Below are positions 35,305 through 46,744 of a stretch of 64,000 bases of DNA, one piece after another; position 1 is the stretch's first letter; each line of letters starts with the position of its first letter. The position numbers were made by a program, and so were the translations under genes. Source of the stretch: Pseudevernia furfuracea (Eukaryota > Ascomycota > Lecanoromycetes > Lecanorales > Parmeliaceae); contig JAIUPT010000029.1 of assembly GCA_022315425.1 (NCBI GenBank), positions 248,001 through 312,000 of the forward strand. The letters are read 5' to 3'. The notes under the pieces are model-generated. The model ran no database searches. It was not told the origin of the DNA and saw nothing but the letters and a program-made list of their open reading frames with translations.

Positions 35305-36058
35305 CTTGTCTTGCTTTGTTTAGTGTGACGTTCCATGTTAAGACTGTAGTTATTGATAGTGCTCTACATTGCGATTTTATCTTGATCTTGACTTCTCTAA
35401 TATGAGGTCTTTAACGGAGTTTGTCGTCGATCTGCAGTTTTAGCACGCGAATACTAGTCTTTAACTTTGTCGTTGCAGAGTCTAGGTCGACGCTGGCCCT
35501 TATATTGAACTTCTCTGAACTTCTTATTAGATGAATTAGCTCGTATTTCTTTGACGCGAACGTCGCTTTATGAGTCTCTGCCCATTATAAATAGATTTCG
35601 TATGCTTTTCTAAGAGTCTCGTAGTTTGTCTCAGTGCTCTTCTCATATGTTAATAGATGAATATCGTCAACGAATTCTTCTACTTGCAGTTTTAACTTGA
35701 TCTTCGCATATCTCTCAATCAAGAGAGCGTTGAAGAATAGAAAAAGGATAGACGACATCGAAGATCTCTGTGGGATTCCCGTCTCTATAGACTCCAGCCT
35801 ACTTGTTATTCTTTCTAAAGTGAGAGAGATTTCTCTATCAATAAGAAAGCTTCTTGTTCAGTTCACAATTAGCTTCGAAATCTTCTTCTGTTTAAGATTG
35901 TGAAGCAGACGATGATAAAAGACGTTATCGAAAGTCTCTATCATATCTAGTGAGAGGAGACTAACAACTTTATTCTTTTCACAATTCTAGACTGTGTGCA
36001 CTGCATCTATTATCGTTTTTAGAACTATCTTCGTAGATCTCTTTCTTCTAACTCTTAT

Positions 36059-36253
36059 CTATTCTGACGAGAGAAGGTCATTATCTTCTGCGCAGTCACT
36101 AAGTCTGCGTGCAATTACTATCTTCAGTGTCTTCCCCAGTGTACTTAAGAGTGTTATTGATCTATACGACTTCGATTCGAAGTAGTTCTCCTTCTTTGGC
36201 TTTCTTAATATAATAATATTAGTCTTACGAAACTTCTTAGAGTGATAGCCCAC
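36059..36253 (-). pseudogene. LINE reverse transcriptase core fragment (L2)
   Basis: A 64-codon open stretch: S-K-K-F-R-K-T-N-I-I-I-L-R-K-P-K-K, then Y-R-S-I-T-L-L-S-T-L-G-K-T-L, matching the RT motif 'TVVLRKPGKxDYxxPKxYRPIxLLxxLGKxxE' of fungal LINEs. Counterparts are at about 3903-4090 (L1) and 44653-44919 (L3). Confidence 0.85.
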
Positions 36254-39201
36254 GTCTACGCATATCTGAAATAAGTGTCTAAACTTGAAGAGTAGCTTCT
36301 CTGTAACTAGTCTTAGAAAGCGATTTGATAGATTATCTATCTCTGAAGCTTTGTCTGATTTTGATCTAAAGATAGTCTTACGTATCTCTTTCTTCGTGAT
36401 CTAACTACTTATTAATAACGAAGAAGAATAGACTGCTTCTAGAATATCGAAGATATCTATCTGAGGAGAAGAAGAAAAGAAAGTCTTTCTCAGAGCATTA
36501 ACTTTTTCTTTAAACGTAGTGACTAGACTCTTTTCTATTCTTCTTATTAACGAGAACTTCGATAGAGACTTGAGACATATGCTATCGTTTCTCGCTCAGC
36601 TGACTATGTCTCAGACCTCTTTAGGTGATTACGTCATCTCGTGCACTTCTCTGCGAAAGTGAAGAGTCTTGATCTTATTTATTATCTTATCTCTCTTCTT
36701 GAGTGTCGCTCTTCATATATGCTCTGCGTGCTCGTTACGACTAACTCGATATCGAGATATCTTAGTCTTCGCTTTCTTTGTTGTTAGACTGCACTCTTCG
36801 TCTCAGAATAACTTATCTTTCTCTGACGACTTAGTTCACGATACTGTGTTCTTTACTATCTTATCAAGTCCTCTATAGAGCAGACTAACATAGTTATCGA
36901 TCTGCTTCGAATTTGCTAGAGGGTCTAGTGAGAGTGTCGCGTCTAGTGCTTGAGCTTCTCTAGCTATCTCTTCTGATTTTGTTATCTTTTAAGCACGACG
37001 TCGCTATTTCGAGACGCTCTTCGTTATCAGATCGAGCTTCGTGAGTATTAAAAGGTGATTCGAGTTATGCTGTAGATTCGATTTTACTTGATAACGAACT
37101 ATTATCTTCGTTGTCTCTGAAGTAGTGAAGACTAGATCGATCGCACTCTTCTATTCTCGAGATCTTCACGTTACTGCTTTCTTTGATAGGGCTAGATTTA
37201 TTCTTCTCTCTGCAGTTACTATAATTAGATCGTTCGTCTCTTTATGATACGAGAATCTATTAGAGTTATTTCAGCTAGAATAATGTAGATTGAAGTTCTC
37301 GAGCAAGAGATACTTTCTAGACTTCTGTAGAAGCTCTAGAATCTGTGATAGACTAGAGAGATTCTCTGTCGAGGATAGCGATGGGCTCGAATTGTAGATA
37401 TTGTGAATTAAGAGTCTCTCGATTCGATTCGCTTTCTCTCTCTATCTGAGTCGAATTCTCAGCGTACTTATATTCTTTGTTACGAACTTTATATCTCAGT
37501 TCTTCGAATTTAGTCTCTTACTAATATAGAAGTATACTCTCGTATTCTTTTTCGAGCGATATATTAGATAAAATTAACTAGTCTCTGAGTTGTACGAGAA
37601 TTCTATGTGCGAGTTGAAGCTTGATTCTTGAATCGCAAGTACGTTAATATCTTGAATTTCTACGTCTATTAACAAGGCAGTTATTGTTCTCAGTTTATTT
37701 CTTATGTTGTACTGCAAGATTCTCAGCGTCGCGATATTCTTTATAGATTATCGTTGTCTGATATCTCTATATCTTCTTGATCTGTAATTACTTCTACTTG
37801 CTATGCTGACTGCATAACGCTTATCATCTCTTTTAACGTTGAGTTATACGTTATCTCTTTAGGGACGAAGATCTCGCTGATAGAGCTTCTCTATTGAAGA
37901 GGAGATTGCGTGATCTTTTCGAAAGCACTCGATATTGCGATTGTTTATTATTCTAGCGCTTCAGCGACAGTAGAGAATTAAAAGCGTGTCGTTGATCTCT
38001 CTACTTTCTGCTTATCTTTCTATATACTCTAACTTCTTCTCTGAGTCTTTGACGTCTCTCTTAACTCGATTATCTCTGAAGCTGTCTTTCTCTTCTTCTT
38101 TGAGTCTATTAGTATAAATTCGTCATCTCTTTTCAGAGGTGTCGAAGGTGATCTCTTTCTTAGCGGCTCATACAGTAGGGACTTAATCGCTATTCTCTGA
38201 CGCGTTCTCTAAGCTTCTTTAACTCTTATTAAATAGATCTTCTCGTACGCTGCGTGATCTGTGCTCTCGCAGCCAGCGCAGGCCTTTGACGCCCTTAACG
38301 TCTTCTTCTGATGACTGCGTGTGTCATAATCTTGACTGCATTCTGCGCAGCGCGTAGGGTTTGAGCACTTCTTAGTTATATATCTCTATTTTTGACAGTT
38401 ATAACACTATATAGCTGTTACTGTCTAATCAAATCTTTTCACTTTCTTCATCTCACTTGCCTCGATTAGATGCTTTCTAATAAGGTCGTTAATTATCTTC
38501 GTCGTCGCGACGTATAGCATTAGAGAGGAGTATAGCTTTCTCTCTCTTTCTACTATCGCGTTAACGTCGTGATATTATCGTGTCTTGACTATCTCGAGTT
38601 TTGAGTGCAGGCTTCGATTCTCTATCTCTATTCTTTTCTTAATAACAGTCTGATTGTTTATATCGAATTTCGAAACTCTTATCTCGTGAATCATTACTGA
38701 GAAGAACTTTTTCACTATTACTGTCGAGTTATATATCTCTAACACTCATCTCGTGTCTTTCTCGAGAGCCTTTCTGATCTCTTGCGTAGTCGTCTGCAAT
38801 AATAGATCTTCGCTTCGAAGTCTGTTCACTATAACGATCTACTCTAACGAGATATACTTCTATTTATTCTTAAAGGCGACGAGAATTCTTTCGCTCTTTA
38901 TCTTCTTTATTGTTATTCTTTTCTTCTCTCTATGTATAACTATCAAGATCTAACGCTTCTTTCTCGTGTTCTCGATCTCGAACGATATTAGACGTGAGGC
39001 TGACCCCGTTGCTTCGTTTGCTGCTGATTCGAACGAGTTTTTCTATGCTTAGCTTTCTACTGAAAATCTATTTCGCGTGAGAATACTTTCTCAGCTGTCG
39101 CAGTTCTCTCGTGAGCTCTGTTTCTTACTCTTTCTCTGACGTTCTCCGTCAGCTTTCTATATATATACTTTGATCTAATCTATGCTCCTCTGAAGCATCT
39201 T

Positions 39202-39528
39202 TCAAGTTGACGCGTTTAGATCCTCGTACGACGTGTTTTTTATGATCTCTAGGGTCGTAATAGCCGCAGTTGTCTGTTTCTTCGCGTTTTCCACGTGTAG
39301 ACTTGCTCTTCGTTCGTTGCTATTTGTTAGTAACAACGATATTCTTTTCGTCACGTCCTCGTGTTTCTCTTCTTCTCCGCTCTCGCGTCGGCGACGCTTC
39401 TCTCTCTTATCGGCAGCATAGTCTGCTGCTATTGCCTCAGTTATCTCCTTCTTGCGTTTCTCAAACGCTTCGCTATCTGTCATTTTTCGACTTATCTCGT
39501 TTATCTTAGATTCGCTCGTCAAGCTCAT
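39202..39528 (-). pseudogene. LINE ORF1 (gag) N-terminal fragment of L2
   Basis: A 108-codon open stretch starting M-S-L-T-S-E-S just inside the right end of L2. It is strongly charged, with an E/K/R-rich coiled-coil-like region (residues 20-60). Position and the zinc knuckles further downstream identify it as ORF1. Only 24 bp separate its start from the target duplication, so the 5' untranslated region is very short or slightly truncated. Confidence 0.65.
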
Positions 39529-39552
39529 TTATCGCTCTATATATATAATTAT

Positions 39553-39612
39553 ATATCAAAGCTTAAACGAGATAATTAAAGTAAGAACAAGAGTATAAAA
39601 ATATATTTAGTT
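39553..39612. repeat. 60-bp target-site duplication of LINE L2, right copy
   Basis: Identical to 23233-23292. Eight further bases outside match with one mismatch. Confidence 0.85.
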
Positions 39613-41072
39613 AGAAATTAAATCTAAAAACATAAATATTATAATATTTATATCTTAATAAATCTTAATATTCTTTATTAATTATTAAAGAAAGTAATAA
39701 TAAGACTAATTAGTTAATATTAAGTCTTAATAAAGAATATTATCTCGATCAAAAATTAGCTTAAAAGAAGAAGAATCAAATAGAAGAACGTAAAGAAGAT
39801 TATAACGAAATTAACGATATCGATTTAATTAAATAAACGTTTTCGTCACGTTCTCGCTTTTATCGATTTAAAACGCTTTAAGAATTTCAACAAAGTTTAA
39901 TAATAAATCGATAATAAGTAAAAAGCTATGTTATATTAGCTTATTTTAATATTCTTAAATAATATATTATAACGTATTAACGAATAAAGTCTCTGTGATA
40001 ATTTACTGCGATCGAGTAATTATCGATTTCGTGTTAATAACGATATACGTATCTTATAATAAAAAAATATAATAATATCTAAAACATGCGCTATATCGTC
40101 TTAACAAATTTAAAACGATTTTTGTTAAGTATCGATCTTGAAATACGATTTAAAATAAGAATAATAATACGATTAAGAACAATAACGAAAAAAGCTATGT
40201 AATATTAGCTTATTTTAATATTCTTAAATTATATATTATAACGTATTACACTACTTTTATTCGCTTATACGATAATATATAAAATTTTGATATCGCGTAC
40301 GATAAAGCGATGTATAAGTTTTTAATAAAGCTCTTTTTTCTTTTAACGAACAAAGTAAAAGAATTTAAACGTTAGATCTTATAATATAATATAAGATATT
40401 TAAATATAAGTGTTATAATTAATCTCTTACTCTATATAAAGACTAAGACGAAATTAATCACATTATAATAATTAACGAAATACATTATTAAGACTACGCG
40501 AGACTCAATAAATTTAATATTAATATTAATATTATGTTCTTTAAGCGATAAGAACGATTTATATATTCTAAAACGAAGTTCGAAGCAATAACGAAGAGTA
40601 TATAAGATCGCGAGAAATTAAAGGTTCGAGTGTTTCGACTTTTTAAATGCATTAACGATATTTATTCGAGAGTAACGTAAGAAGAAGAAAGACTTAAAGT
40701 CGAATACGTTCGATTTAAATAGACGAGAAAAAAACTTAGAGTGAGCTTATAAGTTCTTTATTAATATATATAAGTTTCTAATCTATTAAAGACGTAACGA
40801 CAAAAACGTTATTAATTAAAATCTATTATAAAAAAAAAGATTCGATATGCTTTTCGATAATATACTCGATCGAACTAACGTAGAGACTACGTATAAGTGT
40901 AAGAGATTAAATCTAATAATAAGTATTAAAATATAAAAAATATTATCGATAATAATAAGCGCGTGAGAAGATTATTATTATTAATTTTAATATTAAATTA
41001 CGAACGATTAGAGATAAACGAAAGATCACGTATATATATAAAAGCGTTTATTAATATAATACGTTAAGTGAA
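39613..41072. other. AT-rich degraded DNA with one coherent unidentified frame
   Basis: Heavily RIP-mutated. A direct repeat of about 50-60 bp occurs at 39929-39985 and 40189-40248. From about 40560 to 41070 one + frame, ignoring stops, gives a long charged, helix-prone sequence (E-E-E-R-L-K-V-E-Y-V-R-F-K, then T-R-K-K-L-R), which looks like an old protein-coding stretch with coiled-coil character, but I do not recognise it. It may belong to the tail of an older transposon. Confidence 0.4.
39929..40248. repeat. Short direct repeats 260 bp apart
   Basis: Both copies contain aaaagctatgt followed by the shared run atattagcttattttaat and atattataacgtatta. Copies are at 39929-39985 and 40189-40248. 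Could be LTR relics of a tiny element or a local duplication. Confidence 0.55.
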
Positions 41073-41295
41073 TGTCACGGTTCTAGTTCATGACGGCTGA
41101 CTTATCTGCTTGCTTGCTATGTTATACTCTAGGCTGATCGACTAGCCCCAGCCCTACGAGTTATATCCGTTAACTCCGCAGTGAAGCATTACTTTGATAC
41201 GCACAAAGCACTTCTTGTAATTACTCTACATAGTTAATATTCTATTTATACATGACACCACATCGCTAGTTCAGCTCTATGTCAAGTTCCTGACA
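41073..41295. repeat. Solo LTR, D family (223 bp), undamaged
   Basis: TGTCACGGTTC to GTTCCTGACA with perfect gtgaa duplications (41068-41072, 41296-41300). It has normal base composition within strongly AT-rich DNA, hence a recent insertion. It is the only copy in the window; the parent element is not seen. Confidence 0.85.
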
Positions 41296-42734
41296 GTGAA
41301 TAACGAAGCAAGAAATAAGATTCACGAGATATTCGAAATAAAAAGTATCTTAGTTAGTACGTCTAAAAATTTAAGAGTCTTAGACTCTCGACGATTTTAC
41401 GAGCTTTTATATATTATTCGTAATATATATCTAATATTAACGAATAATCGCTATATCAAGTTTTACGTGAACAACTTTATTAATTAAAATTAATATAATA
41501 TTATTTATAATTCAAACTTTTTAAATAACGATATTAGAGTTATAGATAAGTGAGACAAGTATAAAAGATAATTTCGAAACGTAAGAACTAAGACGCGTTT
41601 TTAGATATAATTAAGTTATTTAGATTTATTTAAAATTTTAATAGATAGTCAAAATTTAAATATTAAAATTTAAAATCTAAATACAATCGATATTTAAATA
41701 TATTAGAAATTCTAATAGATACTTTAATTAAAATATAGATACTAGAATTTAAAATCTAAATTCAATTAATATTTTCAAAGAAAATCTTATAATAAAGTTT
41801 GATAAAATAATTATTTAATTTCTTTTAAATATCGTTAATAAAGAGATCGTACGAGATCTATTCGTCGCGACAAAAAAGATTATAACGCAGATTAATTATT
41901 AAGACTTTTATAATTAAGATAAAGATAGCTTAGTCTTAAAGATAATTAAAAAGCTTAACGAGAATATATAAGATACGTTAATTATAGTGAAAAGTCTAAA
42001 TTTGAAAATTATACTTTTATTAAGACTCGAGTTTATCGTAATAAAATTAACGAATTCTTTCGAGTCTTCTTCGAATTATTTTTAAACTTTATCTTACTTA
42101 ATCTCTTTTGCTTAATATGCGATACTAGACGACGTAGAGTCGCTTTTTTATTCTCGTAGATTTAAGCTTATCTTATATTAAATCTTTTTAAAAATTCATT
42201 TATATATAAATTAACGCTATCGAGATCTTTAAGTTAGATCTCGCAGTCGTCTATTGTACTTAAAGTCTCTTTACGAGATTTAGCATTATAATAAAATATA
42301 AAGCGATCTAATTATATTTCGCGTCTATATCGAAATCTAATTTTTTAATTATCTTCGTTAACGTTAACAATTTCGTGCGATATTTTTAATCGAGTAAAAA
42401 AAGCTCTTATTATGATCTCTTTTTATAATAAATAATTTTAAGTTATTATAAGCGATAAAGATTTCTTTAATTTATTAATTTAAATAAAATATTTTAATTA
42501 AAGTTTCGAGAATTAATAAAGAAGACTGTTATTTTATCTCGTCGTTTTTAATATATTTACGAACTTAAATAAAAGTAATTTTATAATATAGTCGACTAAT
42601 AACGCTATTTTTAAAAATTATATTAACGTTATAATAACGATCTATACTATCTCGAAGCGAATTTTCGATATCGTCGAGATGAGCGTTTAAATAAGCACTT
42701 CGCGCATTTAGAGCTTTATCTAATTGATCGAAGA
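41296..42734. other. AT-rich degraded DNA, no gene recognised
   Basis: Heavily RIP-mutated. A tandem-like stretch (41600-41770) repeats the theme aaatctaaatacaatcgatattt / aaaatctaaattcaattaatatt. Frames are closed by stops, and no domain was recognised on either strand. Confidence 0.5.
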
Positions 42735-42915
42735 TGTCAGAATTAGATCTAGAAGGATCATAGGGGTATGAGTAGACGAGGATAAAGAGTCTATCGAACT
42801 ATCTAGGAGGGAGGCTCTGTATATGTAGAAGATAAGATCTTCGCCAAGACTAGACTAGGCTTCAATGAGCCTAGCGCCTAGCCGATGTCAAGGGATGTAG
42901 GGTACGACCGTAACA
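42735..42915 (-). repeat. Solo LTR, C family (181 bp)
   Basis: TGTCAGAATTAG to GACCGTAACA with perfect gaaga duplications (42730-42734, 42916-42920). Read on the - strand it begins TGTTACGGTCGTACCCTAC, close to the start of the B and T1 LTRs, but the rest is distinct. Confidence 0.88.
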
Positions 42916-44590
42916 GAAGAGAAGATTAAATATTCGTTATATTTTCTTTATTACTTTACTTCTTAATCTCGTATCTTTCTTATTTATTTATTTCTTTAAT
43001 TCGCGTCTTAAACGACTCTCTTATTTTTCACGTTAACTCTCTTCTTTCTTTAACGCTTTAATTATCGCGATCTTAATTATCTTCTCTTAATAGTCTATTT
43101 ATAAAATATAGTTATCGAGATATTTAATAAGATTTGTTATAACGAATAAAAGAAATTAACTCGCTTCGTTAATATTTATACTTATTATTAATAAAGAAGT
43201 AAATTATTTCGTAATAATAAAAGATATTATAAGAATATACGCGATAGAAAATAAATCGTATAGACGAAGATAAGACTATATAAACGATAAGACGAATAAA
43301 GTATATAAAATATGAGATGATAAAGTGAGCGCGAATATTATTATAAATAATATATGTCGTTAAACGTAAATAAGTCACGAAACGATTAATCGTTATTAAA
43401 TGTCGATACTCGCTTTGCTTAAATATGCTCGTCGTTTAAAGCTAAGTATTGATTATAATCTATTTAAAGCATAGATCTAAAATATAAATCGACTTAATTC
43501 GTATAATAGATTAATTATTATATTTTTAATAACGTTAAAACTCGAAGAAAGAACTCTTCTTATTTTTTAATTCTCTTTACTCTCGAATCTTAGTTATAAA
43601 AAAACTATTAATTATCGCTTTTTAAATAAATAGAACTATTATCTTCTTTTTATGATAATTAAAATATCGAAGACGTTTTTGTCTTTATCTTTTAGATCAA
43701 CGTAATAACATTAATAAATATCTTATCACGTTTATATTAATATAGAAAGCGTTCGAAAACTTAAGACGAGAAAAAGGTTATTATAAATTACGTAATTATC
43801 GACACTAAGAATCGTATAGATAATATAAACAAGAATAAGAAAACTAACGAAAGTAAGAATTAGTCTTAAACTCTTAAGTATATTATATATAGAAATTCTA
43901 TCGTGAAAGAACTTTAAAATATGTTTTAAAAAATCAACGCTTTATTCTTTTACACGCTTTCGTTTCGAACGTTTAAATTCTTTCGAGATAGCGTTATTAT
44001 ATCACGTTATCGTTTATTTAGATATAACGTCTAAGTCGTTATCGATAATATAAGATAGTCGATCGTGATTAATAGAGTGAATAATGTTCGATATAAGACA
44101 ATTATAAATAAAATTCTCGATGTTAAGATCTTATAATATTTATAATTGCGAATCTAGTATTCTTCGCTTTATAAGATTATATATCGTTATCTTCTTTTTC
44201 TCTATATCGATAATATTAAGATTAAAATTATTAAGTTAATATCGACGCAGAAGAGAACGAATACGATCGTTATAATAAAATTATTATTTATTAAAGATCG
44301 ATAAAAGATAAAAAAGAAAGATATACTATTAAAGATATTAAAGACGTCGTTTTATTATATCTATACGCGAATTAAATAAAAATAAAGTAAAGAATAAGAA
44401 AATAAGTAAACTAAAAAGAAGTTTTTAATGAATAAAGTACTTTATATTATTTTAACGAGTTTAAGACTCGTCGACACGTTAAAAAAGAAGTTATCGACGT
44501 TAAAAACGAATAAATTTTATATTAGATAACGAGTATTAAAGTCGCTAAATTAATTATATTATAAGAGAAGTATAAGAAATAAAAAGAAAT
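42916..44590. other. AT-rich degraded DNA, no gene recognised
   Basis: Heavily RIP-mutated; both strands are full of stops. No LTR, TIR or domain recognised. Ends at the 5' truncation point of LINE L3. Confidence 0.5.
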
Positions 44591-46734
44591 AAAGACTAGT
44601 TATAGAGAAGCTGCTCTTCAAGTTTAGACACTTATTTCAGACATGCGTAAACGTGAGCTATCACTCTAAGAAGTTTCGTAAGACTAATATTATTATGTTA
44701 AGAAAGTCAAAGAAGAAGAACTACTTCGAATCGAAGTCGTATAGGTCAATAACACTCTTAAGTACACTGAAAAAGACACTAAAGACAGTGATTGCGCGCA
44801 GACTTAGTGACTGCGCAGAAGATAATGATCTTCTCTCGTCAAAACAGATAAGAGTTAGAAGAAAGAGATTTACGAAGATAGTTCTGAAAACGATAGTAGA
44901 TGCAGTGCACACAGTCTGAGATTGTGAGAAGAATAAAGTTGTTAGTCTTCTTTTATTAGATATGATAAAGACTTTCGATAACGTCTCTCATTATCGTCTG
45001 CTTCACAATCTTAGATAGAAGGAAATCTCGAAGCTAATTATGAACTAAATAAGAAGCTTTCTTACTGACAAAGAAACCTCTCTCACTCTAGAAAGAATAA
45101 TAAGCAGGCTGAAGCCTGCAGAGACGAGAATCTCATAGAGATCTTCGATATCGTCTATTCTTTTTCTATTCTTCAACGCTTTCTTGATTGAGAGATATGC
45201 GAAGATCAAGTTGAAACTGTAAGTAGAAGAATTCGTTGACGATATTTATCTGTTAACATATGAAAAGAGCACTGAGGCAAACTGCGAGACTCTTAGAAAA
45301 GTATACGAAATCTGTCTGTAATGAACAAGGACTCATGAAGCGACGTTCGCGTCAAAGAAGTACGAGCTAATTCACTTAACAAGGAGTTCAGAGAAGTTTA
45401 ATATGAGGGTCAACGTCGACCTAGACTCTGTAACGACAAAGTCAAAGACTAATATTCGCGTGTTAGAACTATAGATCGACGACAAACTTCGTTGAGAATC
45501 TCATATTAGAGAAGTCAAGATCAAGATGAAATCGCAATGCAGAGCACTATCAATAACTGCAGTCTCAACATGAGGCGTCACATTAAACAAAGCAAGACAA
45601 GTGTATAGCTCTGTCGTACGATCAGCGATGACATACGCAGCAGCAACGTGACACACATTACGAGATCTTCGAGATAATAAGCGATCTCACGTTAAGACCC
45701 TAGAGACTATACAGAATGAATGTCTGCGAAGAGTAATCGAGACATATAAAGTTATCAATAAGAGAGTCGTCGAAGCGGAAACAGGGATTCTCTCTCTTTA
45801 GATCACGATAAATCAAGTAATACTTCGAAATCAAGCACTTAGAGACAGTCATCTCGTTACGAAGCTAGAAAATGCGAGAATTCGAAGAAAGCTAAGAGAG
45901 AAACGAGATAAAAGACGAGTAATTCTTTAGATCTCAGCAGAAGATAAAGAAGAGTGAGCTCTAAAAACGCTTCAATTCGAAAATTGAGATTCTTTACAGA
46001 TATCTGACGAAGAAAGAATATCAAGAAGAACTAGAGATCTTGTTAAAGACTAATAGAAAGTAGTCTGAAAAGTAGTATAAGCTTAATATCAGACTGGGAT
46101 CTCAGAAGAATAACGCAGCCTCGCATAAAGAGAAGATCTATAATCAAATAAAAGATCTTTTTATAAAGATCTAATAAAAGCAGAGAGCTTCGCTTTAATT
46201 CAGCTACGAATAAAGAAGATTGATTTAACACACTTTTTATATATGTGTAAAGTCTCTAAGATACTCTCTTTCGTATACATACGAGTGTGACTAAAGAAAA
46301 TAGAATATTAGATACGTTCTTTTATTTTATTCAAGGCTGGGAGACGAGAGACAAACTCTTTTAAAGAAGACTGAAATAGCTAATCTGAGAGAGATGTTAA
46401 CAACCTCGCGAGAGATAAAGGCCGCAGCGCGATAGCTAATCTCGATTGACCTTTTAGAATAGTTCTCGCTGACTAAGGAGTAGCTATATGGCAGGCAATA
46501 ATAGGAGCAGCAACAAGTACTTCAAGAAGACACACGAATTCGTACGAACAGACTAGGAAACGCAGTGTGATAGAAAGATTATGCGATAAGAAGATGCGAT
46601 AAGAAAGAATAGCGAGAGTTTTTACCCTATTTCGACTAGTCGAAGAAAGATTTCTCTTATAATATAGTCTAAGCAGTAGCTCGTAATTACTCTTCGTAAC
46701 TTGAATAGACACGAGTATAAAATCAAATCAAATC
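44591..46734 (+). pseudogene. LINE L3 (Tad1-like), 5'-truncated copy
   Basis: Begins inside the reverse transcriptase (matching L1 from about 3839) and runs to the A-rich tail at 46734. It includes the RT core (44653-44919: S-K-K-F-R-K-T-N, Y-R-S-I-T-L-L-S-T-L, R-R-L-S-D-C-A-E-D-N) and FVDD at about 45232-45246. A 10-bp direct repeat, aaaaagaaat, lies at 44581-44590 and 46735-46744. 5' truncation with a flanking duplication is typical of abortive LINE insertion. It is less damaged than L1, which helps to read the family, and is uninterrupted at the G2 target site. Confidence 0.85.
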
Positions 46735-46744
46735 AAAAAGAAAT

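Larger units (their letters stand above)
35305..39552 (-). pseudogene. LINE L2 (Tad1-like), 5' part: gag, endonuclease, reverse transcriptase
   Basis: Continuation of L2 beyond G2; together with 23293-24417 it makes a LINE of about 5.4 kb, near full length. On the - strand in order: gag start at 39528; zinc knuckles (about 38410-38260: C-Y-N-C…K-K-C, C-A-E-C…H, C-A-G-C…H); the endonuclease opening L-R-I-L-Q-Y-N-I-R-N near 37730, and L-A-I-Q-E-S-S-F-N near 37620; the RT core at 36253-36059; and F-V-D-D-I-H-L-L at about 35675-35650 with both aspartates kept. Stops are scattered. It is the least damaged LINE copy, and its order defines L1 and L3. Confidence 0.85.
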
